Of a stretch of 64,000 nucleotides of DNA, positions 31,250 through 41,900 are shown piece by piece (the stretch's first letter is position 1; the number at the start of each line of letters is the position of its first letter). Source of the stretch: Chondrosia reniformis (lineage: Eukaryota > Porifera > Demospongiae > Chondrillida > Chondrillidae); NCBI GenBank assembly GCA_947172415.1, contig OX359189.1:208501-272500 (forward strand). The letters are read 5' to 3'. The notes beneath the pieces were generated by a model. It did not search any database. It saw only the letters and a list, made by a program, of their open reading frames with translations, and was not told the origin of the DNA. The position numbers and the translations under genes were made by a program.

Positions 31250-33267
31250 ATGGCGTCGGATTCCTTCTTTCATGTCGGCAATATAACGGGAAAACCGATT
31301 ATAAAGGTGCAGCTTGGCGACGATACTCGCGTTATTCCGCTCTACAATGAGGACATTACCTACGATGAACTTCTACTCATGTTTCAAAGAGTGTTCAGTG
31401 GCAAGTTGAAAGGATCCGATGAAGTAGTCCTCAAGTATAGAGACCAAGGTACGGAAGTGACACTAAATTAGTAGTTTGTGTTACGGGGCGCCTGTCTACT
31501 TGTGATGAATTGTTTCTGTCTTATCTTATTTTCAATTAAGTATCTTGTGGGAGCACTCTATAGTTATCTCATTCATGCCGTTGTCATGGTGATTTACGAT
31601 CTAGTCATTTATTTGCCAAGATGTCAAAGAGTCCCATTTTCCCCTTTCCTGAGAACACTCACACACACACAGAACAATCTAATTCAAACAATATACAATA
31701 AAATGGCGTCCAATAGCAAGGCCTCAGACTGCATTGTGTGTGAGTTTATGTGTATTTGAAGTGTAGTCTCTCCATTTTACTAGACAATGATTTGGTGACA
31801 CTGGCGAGCAATGAAGATTTGGCATTTGCTAAACAGTTGACCAAATATTTGCGAATTGTAATTTTTGGTGAGTAAAGTGAATTTTCCTGCAAAGAATTCC
31901 TTTGTTGACACCTTACATATGTCTGTTACGTACATTAGTAAATGGATCTGAAGTACCTCCTGTTACCGTGGATACGGTGCATAAACTGAAGAAGGAATTG
32001 GTCAGAATTAGAGATAGGGTGAATGAATTGCTGAACATCATTGACTCCGAGGAGCGTCCATCTGTAACTTGCATCACTGCCTCATCCCAAGTGGCAGTGA
32101 TACAAGAACAAGCTGATCAAGGTGAACCTCTTTTAGATAGTTAGTTCCTCCTCTTTTTAAAACTAAGCAGCAAAACATCTCTAGCTGTCACCGAATGGAA
32201 CAGTAGAACCAAAATAGAGCAATCATTTCTGAATTGCAGTCAAATCAAAGCAAAAGTTGTGAATATAATACGTATACCATACATATGGCTTTCTAAGATG
32301 CAGTCAACTCTCAAAAAAGGCTAACTGGCTGCAAGCCAATTATATCAGACAGGTTTCACTGTACCTTATAGAATGGAAGTTTGTTAAATTTCTCTTTCCA
32401 TTTTATAGATGTTAGGTCCAAAGGAGACGACAGGACAGCCGACTCAGACGGAGCTCTAAAGCCTCAGTCATTGATGACATTAGCCTTTGACCCTCTAAGT
32501 ATGTACTCGTGTGCAGACTAGTATAGTCTACAATCTCCTCTCTCTCTCTCTCTCTGTTAGGTGGAGCAAAGTCCAGTGATCCCTTCGCAATATTGGGGAC
32601 TGTGACTTCCTCTCACAACCCTCCAACCACTACTTCAGCAGCAAAGCCTGTATCTCTGTCTGAAGCTACGCACATTCCAACACAGGCAAGTGATGTTCAG
32701 CCAAACACAGGAAGTACCACTTCAAATTTGCTTTCAGGAAGTGGAAGTGGAAGTATTCCAGTGCCGACACAAGATCAAGGAAGTGGAAATCAACCATCAT
32801 TCACATCTAAATCTCCCTATCCTCCCCCCCAGCAGACCCTGCCTTCTGCCCAACCTCCTCAACCGTCTGCCCAACCTCCTCAGCCGTCTGCCCAACCTCC
32901 TCAGCCGTCTACCCAACCTCCTCAGCTGTCTGCCCAACCCACATTCAGCAGTCAACCCCACCAGTCATCCTCTGCCTTTTCAACTGGTTACCCGACTGGA
33001 CAGTCCTCTGCAGCTGGCTATTATCCGGGAGCTACTTCCTCCAGCAGTTATGCCACACCCACCGCCCCTCCCTCAGGTGCCATGTACAGTACCGGTCAGC
33101 CCAGCTATCCCTCCTCTGGAGGGTTTTACCAGGGAAATCCCCCAGCCCAGCAAATGTACTCCAGTCAAGGACCAGGAGCTCAGTACCCTCAGACACAGAG
33201 ACCAGGGGGCGGGGCACCTCCCGCCTTCAGAGGTGGATATACAGGCTACCAGCAAGGCTACAAATAA
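31250..33267 (+). CDS. TFG: TFG, ER-exit-site PB1 scaffold
   Basis: Five or six exons. The start is ATG 31250 ([15 protein letters not shown]); the upstream frame is open but has no ATG. The PB1 domain reads [25 protein letters not shown] in order and continues with [19 protein letters not shown] and IVIFVNG. A coiled coil follows ([16 protein letters not shown]), then [15 protein letters not shown] and a long low-complexity P/Q/S/G/Y tail with four PPQPSAQ-type repeats, ending [13 protein letters not shown] polymers organise COPII at ER exit sites. Domain order and tail type agree with the animal family; the tail is shorter than human. Confidence 0.94.
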
Positions 33268-33740
33268 TTATTTATGTTTGCTAACTGGAAATAGACTTTT
33301 GGCTGAATATTTTGAGCTTATTGTATAAAGCAAAAATAAGTAAAGTCAGAAGTGTGTTATTTTATAATAGACCATATAATGCATGTAGTTTACTTTGGTG
33401 TTTCCTAGCAACAGATGTCTAGATTGGAGTGAAACTGCATTAGTTCATAGGGATTTCTTCTAACTGCAAAGGCATTCCTTGAGATGGTTCATCTTTTGAG
33501 TGTCTAGAGATGCAGTTTGTTTCTTGTTAATCAGACGTCTCAACTCTGTTCTGCCATCAGATTGGGCAGTTTGAATAAATCCCATCGTATATATATGTAC
33601 TGTAGAAGATCATTCGTGTCCAAGGTATATATGAACATAATATAAATTATTTGAGCTTCAATAAAGAAGGTACAAATATTAATGTTCTTAAAAAGTATTT
33701 CCAACAGTAAAAAGTTTGTAAATAGAGGAAACTCCAGTTG
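33268..33740. other. Intergenic between TFG and HspQ-domain gene
   Basis: 473 bp at convergent 3' ends. Contains an AATAAA on the plus strand (33660), a plausible TFG polyadenylation signal. No ORF supported. Confidence 0.55.
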
Positions 33741-36700
33741 TCATTCAATTGTGTCCTTTGGGTATATATTCTGCAGCCAATCTCTAGCAATGTACCTGCC
33801 GTTTTCTACATCATAGTAGCCAAAATACTGACTCAAGTCGTCATGCTTTATCTAGAGAGAAGTTACCCATTAATTAAAAGTGCAGTACAATTAGTTGCTC
33901 AAACTACAAATGTCTCATGAAGGAATTGATCATCTCATAGAAACTACATGTCTCTTAACGACAAGTGATGATGCTTGGGTGCTGAGCTGTGTCGTGTGAT
34001 GAAATGTTACAAATGGAACTGAAGACGTCACACAAATGTCCCATGTCATCCTAATTCAAAGTGGTGCTTGAGATAGTGTAGACATTAGATGAATGACTTA
34101 CTTGCATGTTTTCGACAACAATAATATTTTCCTGTGCAATGTAAGAATATTCAAAATCCTCATCTCCTTTGTTAACCAGAACATGATATGAAGGCAAGTC
34201 AATCCAGTACTGCATTAGCAAAATTGAACTACACATTAGCAACAATGTTTGTATGAGAACATTACAGTACTATACAACAACAACAAAACAACAACAAAAA
34301 CATAAATAACAACAACAGAAATAATAACACAACAACAACAACATAAATAAACAACAATAGTAATAAGGCATCATGTTTGATAGAGTCACTCACTTCCTTT
34401 CCCTTCGGAAGGTTATGTCTGATCCAGTCCTCAGGAGCCTATGAGGAGACACAATTACACAACCTCTGTCTGAAGAAAATGACTGAATTCTTACATGTGT
34501 TTGAAGATGATCATACCATTTGCCAGAGACATATTTGTGATAAATGTAAAAGCTAATATTTCATCTGATCGTCTATCTACTCTACAAAGAATACCTTGGT
34601 CACTTCGTCCCATCCAATAATGACACCGTGATACCCAAACTGTCTGTGCTGAATAACCTGTCCTACGTAGTACTTTACTGATTTTGGACGAGGGTCTCGA
34701 GGTATCGGTGAATTTGCAAAGTAATCTTCTTCTCTTATAGGTTCCCTTTCGACTGAAGACTTGTAAGAATCGGAAGCTCCTTTCCTCTTATCAGACACAT
34801 CTTCATCCTCGCCCTGCTGTAGTGACTGGATATCCAGTCCTCCCCCATCTGGTAAAGAAAACACTTGACTTCTCTTGTTCGGTTGCTTTCCAAATCTCTC
34901 TTCATACAGCTTTAGTCGGCTAGGAACAACAAATAAATATTTCCAGTTGTTTCCAGTTGTCACCCACTGAATGTCTTTAAGGGATTTTGAATAGAAATTG
35001 GTAGAAGCTGACAGCACCCTAAAACACAAATGGCTGGTCAGTGATGGATGCACTTAAACAAAACATAAATAAGACATTAATTGTCTGCCACTACAAGAAA
35101 TCCTTGGACACTGAACACCATTTACGTATGTTAGTTTAAGAAGAGACAGACATACAGAGAGATATACAGAGAGGGGAAGGCCACTTTGCACACAAGAAGA
35201 AGTGGCGACAAGTGAGTGTCACTCTAGCCTCAAACAGTCACTAAGGTCTCGATACGACAGCCCAGTCAAACAATGGAGCCGACAGAGTACCACAGTAGGG
35301 TGTGGCATCACTTTTCGGACGCCATCTATAATCGGACACTCGATCTCGGCCGTAACGCGGTCGCTCCTTTCGATTCTTGGCCCACATGTTGAGCAGTGGT
35401 ATGCAAGGTTGTGTAGAGCGATAGAACTGGAAAGGCCATTCCTTTCAGAAGTTATCGTGACAAATGCGAAGTTATCGTAGTAACATGTTTTCGGACGAAG
35501 GTCATCAAACTTCGGACGGTGGCTCGCATATCGCGATGCGAAAGGATCTATTCACTTTTACCTAATATCCTATTGGGTACACTCCAACCCTCGTCACAGC
35601 AGACGATTCGAGCGAAACTGTTTCACGGCTACGGAGTAGCGCTGCGTTAAACAGGAAGCGGTGGGGTCATCAATAATCGGACATTTCCTGCATTACCGAA
35701 TCGTCACTTTTTTGAATTTGCGACTTGTCTTGTGACTGCAATCTCCCTTGATTGTCTCTATTTTTGCTCTGGGAGCACCTGGTAGTCCTCTGTCATTGTG
35801 CGGAAGCGTTTCGTGTCTCAGCAAGGTACGTGCGCAAGCAATGCCAGCCATTTGCATATTTGTGGGCTAGGTCACATTCCATAGCCAGTTCTAGGGCTTC
35901 CAAAACAAACACTTGACACCATACAATACACACAAGCTTAATAACATGGTAACAGATTGCATTACAACTGCAGTGAGTAATCAATAAGATGTCTCCTTTT
36001 GTAGACATGGCTAGCTGTGCACCAATTCGTGTTGCCGGGCAAACATCGCTGCAATCACGAGTTGCAAGGTCCCGTAGCAAGGCTTCTTTGGATGTGCCCT
36101 TTGCGGCTTTCCCAGCTTCTCAGCGACCTCCCTCTTACAGAGGATACGGCACGCTTAGCATGGACAAGGCATGTGAGGCCGTCCAGGCGGGGAAAATGAG
36201 CATACGCATGGCTGCTGAACAGTATGGGGTTCCAAAATCCACACTGCACGACAAAGTGGCCGGGAAAGCTCCCATGAACACCAAAAGTGGCTCGAAGACG
36301 TACCTCACAGACGAGGAGGAGGCCAGCCTCGTAGAGTTTCTAATTGGCTGTGCATCAGTTGGATACGCCAAGTCGAGGAGAGAAGTGCTGGCAATTGCAC
36401 AGAAGATTGCCAATGCCCACAACCCTGGGGCTGACATAGAGCTCACAAAGGGGTGGTGGGACAGGTTTCGTCGACGACATCCCGAGGTGTCTCTTAGGCA
36501 AGCAGAGCCTCTCTCATATGCCCGAGCTGCTGCAAATAACCCAGCAGTATTTGAAAAGTACTTTCACTTGCTCCAGGACACCATTGAAACAAATGGTTTG
36601 GCAAGTCGTCCTGGGCAAATTTTTAACTGCGATGAGACGGGGATGCCACTATGTCACAAGCCGCCAAAGGTAGTTGCAGGTGTAGGCCAAAGGCACCCAT

Positions 36701-38869
36701 ATGCTGTCACATCAGGTGACAGGTCGCAGATCACAGTATTGGCCTGCGCAAGTGCAAGCGGCTACACAATACCACCAATGGTCATCTTTGACCGCAAACA
36801 TCTTCAAATCGAGATGACCCTAGGTGAGGTGCCAGGGACTTTCTACGGATTGTCCGAGAGTGGGTGGATGAATTCTGAGCTGTTTCAGGAGTGGTTCCAG
36901 AACCACTTTCTGGTACACGCTCCTTCCAGTCGGCCACTGCTCCTCTTGTTGGATGGCCATTCATCGCACTACAACGTCAGCACCCTTCGCATGGCGGCAG
37001 ATGAAAGCATTATCCTTTTCTGCCTACCTCCACACACCACACACCTACTTCAGCCACTGGACAATGGGGCCTTCTCTTCACTGAAGCAACACTGGAGGCA
37101 AGAATCCCAGCACTTTTTTGCCAGAAACCCTGGCAGTGTCATCACACGACGAAATTTCATGGGGGTTTTCCAGCAAGCGTGGGTAAAGGGAATGTCGATG
37201 TCCAACGTCATTGGGTGCTTTCGCGCTGCAGGAATTTATCCCGTGAATCGACAAGTTGTGCTGTCACAACTTGGAATGGAAACCACTGGCAGTCCCACAT
37301 CCCCCACACCAACCCCCTTTGTGCCTTTCTGCACACCAAGAAAGGATAGCGGGACTGCCACAATTGTACCAGCTTCCCCTCAGCCACCCCCAGATTTCTC
37401 ACAAGCTGAGGTAGAATGTTTCCAGGCACGCCTCAAGGAGTCAACTGACTCCAGGTATGCCCTGTGGTTGGAGACATTCCACCCGCAAGAGAATGCACGT
37501 GCTACAGCAAGAAGAGGTGTGTTGGAAGCAATCCTACGGCGACCAACACCACCAGCACACCGCAAACCACCAAGGTACCAGTGCAGTGCACGTGTGCTCA
37601 CGAGCGCAGATTGCATCAGGCAACTGCAGGACAAGGAAGAACAGAAACGGTTGAAGCAGGAAGAGAAGGAGCAAAAGAGATTGGAGCGTGAACAGCGTAA
37701 GAAAGAGAAGGAAGCAGCAAAGAAAACAGGTACAGCATGATGCAGCATACAATTGCTATAAAAGAGTAAAATGTTAATATGCAATTATCTCATTATAATG
37801 AATTGTTCTGACATGCTGATCTCCTTATAGGAAGACAGCCAAAAGTGGGCAAGCATGCACAGCCTCAGGCCACACAACCAGCATCTGACCTAACACCACC
37901 GCACTTTACCCCTGAGGACATCAAGCTGTACCAACGTAGGTTGGAGGAAGGCTACGACGTGCCTGACCCATGCTACCGGCAGTGGTTGGAAAGCATAGGG
38001 TCAAACCCTGAGACTGCCAATGACCCTATCAGGCAACCACTAACCAACGATCCAACTCCAGCGGAATCAGTCTGCCAGTCTGGAAAATGTGGCCATCCAA
38101 AAGCCAGGAAGTGGATCGGGTGCGACCACTGTGCACGGTGGTATCACTGTCTATGTGCAGGGATATCACACAAGCAAGCTCCTACGATAACATACAAGTG
38201 TCTTTCCTGCTCTTAGGTCCCACGATAGTCTGTCAGTCACTGCAGCATGCTCACAAATTCCTCCACTCCATTCAATCGCCATTTTGCCATTTTATACATG
38301 TCCGATTATTGATGACCCCACCGCTTCCTGTTTAACGCAGCGCTACTCCGTAGCCGTGAAACAGTTTCGCTCGAATCGTCTGCTGTGACGAGGGTTGGAG
38401 TGTACCCAATAGGATATTAGGTAAAAGTGAATAGATCCTCTCGCATCGCGATATGCGAGCCACCGTCCGAAGTTTGATGACCTTCGTCCGAAAACATGTT
38501 ACTACGATAACTTCGCATTTGTCACGATAACTTCTGAAAGGAATGGCCTTTCCAGTTCTATCGCTCTACACAACCTTGCATACCACTGCTCAACATGTGG
38601 GCCAAGAATCGAAAGGAGCGACCGCGTTACGGCCGAGATCGAGTGTCCGATTATAGATGGCGTCCGAAAAGTGATGCCACACCCTACAGATCCACTTGCT
38701 ATTGTAAAGTTTGACAGTCATAATTAGAATGAGTACTAAGCACTTCTTCTCCAGCCCACCTCTCCCACAGCTGTTCTTGTTCATCTGCTGTATCTGGTAA
38801 TAGATTCCTTATAAAATATTGTATTATGAGCGTCAGTGAGACGAAGAGAATAAAATGCAGTATCCTCAT
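33741..38869 (-). CDS. YccV/HspQ-like domain protein, transposon in intron 1
   Basis: Exons read on the minus strand. Exon 1 (ATG 38869) encodes a hydrophobic signal-anchor-like start (MRILHFILFVSLTLIIQYF) and an acidic DEQEQLWERW stretch. After a long intron come exons from about 35020 to 33741 with LKLYEERFGKQPNKR, a Ser/acidic linker, and the YccV-like core YYVGQVIQHRQFGYHGVIIGWDE, WIDLPSYHVLVNKGDEDFEYSY, IAQENI and YFGYYDVENGRYIARDWLQNIYP. This domain is found in bacterial HspQ and in FBXO21. No F-box is visible. The junction between exon 1 and the rest is not settled; phase-1 choices fit. A 3.39-kb transposon sits in intron 1. It is 82 bp from the USP start. Confidence 0.65.
34262..34372. 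repeat. (AAC)n microsatellite
   Basis: Interrupted caacaacaa runs with ataaata breaks in an intron of the HspQ-domain gene. Confidence 0.9.
35296..35684 (+). repeat. Left terminal inverted repeat
   Basis: Starts tagggtgtggcatcactttt and ends aataatcggacat. Contains five tcggac motifs in the same orientation, at its outer end, in the middle and at the inner end. Confidence 0.95.
35989..38216 (+). CDS. DDE_1 (pogo/CENP-B-like) transposase with C-terminal PHD-like finger
   Basis: Two exons, 35989-37729 and 37831-38216, joined in phase (AAAACAG|GT ... AG|GAAGAC); about 708 residues. A psq-type helix-turn-helix (GKMSIRMAAEQYGVPKSTLH) is followed by a CENP-B-type second DNA-binding half (WWDRFRRRHP). 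The DDE_1 core shows the catalytic Asp residues in FNCDETG, LLLDGHSSH and LLQPLDNGAFSSLK. Then SNVIGCFRAAGIYPVNR, a Pro/Thr-rich linker and a long Lys/Glu helix. Exon 2 adds a region ending in a Cys/His cluster, GCDHCARWYHCLC...YKCLSC, of PHD-finger type. No stop or frameshift, so it may be active. The start ATG 35989 is the first in frame; a later Met is possible. Confidence 0.92.
38298..38686 (-). repeat. Right terminal inverted repeat
   Basis: Reverse complement of the left repeat over the same 389 bp; beyond both inner ends the sequences diverge at once. Confidence 0.95.
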
Positions 38870-38951
38870 CTTCCACTTTTTGGTTTTAAATCGGAAGTTA
38901 GAAGATTTTTCTACGAATTGAAAAAAACTAAATTCTCGACTAAATTAAGAT
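38870..38951. promoter_or_regulatory. Divergent promoter gap, HspQ-domain / USP16-like
   Basis: 82 bp between starts, AT-rich with a long A/T-asymmetric centre. No clear TATA position for either gene. Confidence 0.5.
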
Positions 38952-41900
38952 ATGGGGAAGAAGAGTCGCGCTTCACAAAAGAAGAAGTCTACAGACAGTA
39001 AGTTGTCATGACAAGGCTGCTTGTAACTGTTAACACATCACTGTCTTGTTGGCGAATTAACACAAACATATTTAATTACATTGCATGACGTTTGCAGAAG
39101 GTTCTGGTAGCCCTCGTAGATCGCAGAAGAAGGAAGAAGCGATGGGATGTATCCACGTCAAAGAATGTGTCTCAGACTTGAAGAAGCAGAAACAGTTCAA
39201 GTCGTTAGAATACGAATGTCAGGTCAGCTGTACAGTGTGTGTTGATGTCACAATCCGTGTGGAATATGTCGCAATCGTGTGGAGTATAATAAGAGCAAAT
39301 TGCCGATTGTGATGCAATGCAGCATTTCTCATTTTTCTAAATGTAGCACTACTCTTGCAAGCCAGGGTCTTCTTCAGTTGCGCAAGACGTGTGGTTGTGT
39401 CTCAAGTGCTGCAATAGAGTAGGCTGCAGTGTTATGCAATATTACAGTAAAATACTTGCTATGTATTTATGCATTTCAATGTAGCAAAGTTGTACAATGT
39501 ATTTACATTCATTTTGAACACCAGTGGAGTGCCCTATTTGGTGTTAGGTGTGTGTGGTGATGTTATCCGCTGTAGGGTTGTGGACGTAATGATCCCAATC
39601 AACATGCTCTCAAGCACTTTGAGGGAGACAAGATGCATTCAGTAGTTCTCCATCTGAAGACCTGGGACATCTGGTGGGTACACCTCCACAAGTGTAGTAA
39701 GGAGCTGATTGGCTGAACTGGTTGTATCCTGTGTTTAGGTGTTATGAATGTGATGATAGAGTTGAGCCTGGACAAAGTAAACATCTTGATTTGTGTGTTA
39801 GTGAAGTGAAAAAGAAGTTAAAAACTCTTCCCTCCAGTGACAGGACAAGGGAACGCAAGCAGCCTGCAGTGCCTCCAAGTGGAGTGAGAGTAAGATATTT
39901 GCCTTTGGAATGATGTTTGGAGGCTGTCGCTTATAGGTGTGTTTACTATTATATTGGTTCCTGCAGGGTTTGAATAATATTGGAAACACTTGTTTCTTCA
40001 ATGCTGTACTTCAGAATCTCAACCAGACCACACTCCTCCACGAGACACTCCATCAAACTGCCATCAGTTCTTCTAAACAAATAATCATTTCTCCTAAAGA
40101 AATTGACACTGATTTAGTAAGTCCCTCTTTAGTTTTCTTAATCTCCATGGCAACCAGAGACTACTCTAATATCTGCTTGGTAACTGTATATGTAAAAAAT
40201 TTTGTTTTTGCTATGAAAATGAAATGACTTATCACAAAATAAATTACTTCTAATGCTAACAATATCTACGTACATCACTGCTCCATACAGAATCGTTTAG
40301 TTGTAGAAGTTACTGATCCACCTGGTTCCCTGTGTAAGAGTGTTGAAGTCCTCTTAAAGGGCATGAGGGAGATCCCCTCAAAGAAGAGTGCCATCACTCC
40401 ACGACCCGTCTTCAATGAGATCAGCAAAAGGTAATGTTCAGTGTACTACGTATGTAGGCTATGCAATCTGCAGTGACCTTTGACCTTTAATCATATCTCA
40501 ATCTTGTCTGGTTTAAGGGTACGCCAATTTGGTGGCTTTCGCCAACAAGACAGTCATGAACTCCTGAGGTACCTCTTGGATGAAATGAAAATGGAGGAAA
40601 AAAAGGTTAGCATTAAAACACTCGTAATGCATCGCCATGGTAACAGAGCTAGCTGAAGTGCAGGTATTGAAGGTTGCTCCAATGTTAATGTGTTTAATGT
40701 ACAGAGAATCCAACGGGCTATTCTACTCAAGTTTAATGTTAGTGACAAGAAAAATCTCTTGTCAGCTGAAGAAAAAGTAACCATTAAATGTAAGTTCTGG
40801 TTAACATATAGATCTGTCATTCAGTAATGATGTCGCTGTTGCTTTTAAATTTAGCCTACGGGAGGAGTGTAGAGACGTTTGTGGACCAAGTGTTTGGAGG
40901 CAAGCTGTTGAGTTCTGTTCTCTGTCGAGGTTGTCGGACAGTAGGTGGCTCAGATGGGCCTCGTGACTCAGCTGCTAATCAGTCATTTGTTCTGCCTTAC
41001 AGGTCTCCAGTAAATATGAGCATTTCCTCGACCTCTCATTGGCTGTTCCACCAGCAGCAAAGGTGAACCATATTTCTGCTATGATGTCATCCCTATATAT
41101 AGAACAGCTGCCACTCTCTAGTAACACCTCAACTGTACAGTGAATGTAGATACTATTATCCACATAAGGTACCACTGCTGCAACCTCTGTGTAATCTAAT
41201 AAGGTTGAGGAGAGTACACTGGGAAGCAGTTGTTGACTGTGAAATGTGTAGTTTGTTTAAGTGAAATACCTTACTTCTCCCATTGGTCCAATACTGATTT
41301 CATCTCCTCTAGAAAATCAATTTAATATGACATCAGACCTCTGCACTGTACTGCACTAGTTCTTGTTCTTCACATAGCTACACTCTCTCCTTCAATGAAT
41401 ATCATTACTCATTTGACACTGAACCTTGCATGTCCCTCACATGCCCCTCCCACCCTCACATACCCCTCCCACCCTCACATGCCCCTCCCACCCTCACATA
41501 CCCCTCCCATCCTCACATGCCCCTCCCACCCTCACATACCCCTCCCACCCTCACATACCCCTCCCACCCTCACATACCCCTCCCACCCTCACATACCCCT
41601 CCCACCCTCACATACCCCTCCCACCCTCACATGCCCCTCCCACCCTCACATGCCCCTCCCACCCTCGCATGCCCCTCCCACCCTCGCATACCCCTCCCAC
41701 CCTCGCATACCCCTCCCACCCTCACATACCCCTCCCACCCTCACATGCCCCACCCACCCTCACATGCCTCTCCCACCCTCACATGCCCCTCCCACCCTCA
41801 CATGCCCCTCCCACCCTCACATGCCCTACCAACCCTCAAATGCCCCATCCACCCTCACATGCACATCCCATCCCTTGCTCCCTGTCTTTCCTAGAAAACT

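Larger units (their letters stand above)
35296..38686 (+). mobile_element. Pogo/Tigger-like DNA transposon, 3.39 kb
   Basis: Bounded by 389-bp terminal inverted repeats and flanked by TA on both sides (35296-35297 and 38685-38686), as expected for the Tc1/mariner-pogo group. Outside the TA, both flanks read cag when viewed toward the element end. Carries one two-exon transposase gene on the plus strand. The two inverted repeats differ at a single noticed base (A/G near 35541 and its partner), so the copy is recent. It lies in intron 1 of the minus-strand HspQ-domain gene. Inverted repeats of this length are unusual for pogo elements, whose ends are typically a few tens of bp. Confidence 0.93.

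Noticed and set aside
34577..35053. Separate 158-residue gene starting MHPSLTSH
   Set aside because: The Met lies upstream of a clear acceptor (tttttag-type) and the true coding begins after it; this is an internal exon of the HspQ-domain gene.
35989..38216. Domesticated CENP-B-type gene rather than a transposase, given the satellite 7.5 kb away
   Set aside because: The gene sits between near-identical terminal inverted repeats with TA duplications and has intact catalytic Asp residues, so it is a transposon. No CENP-B-box-like sequence was seen in the monomers.
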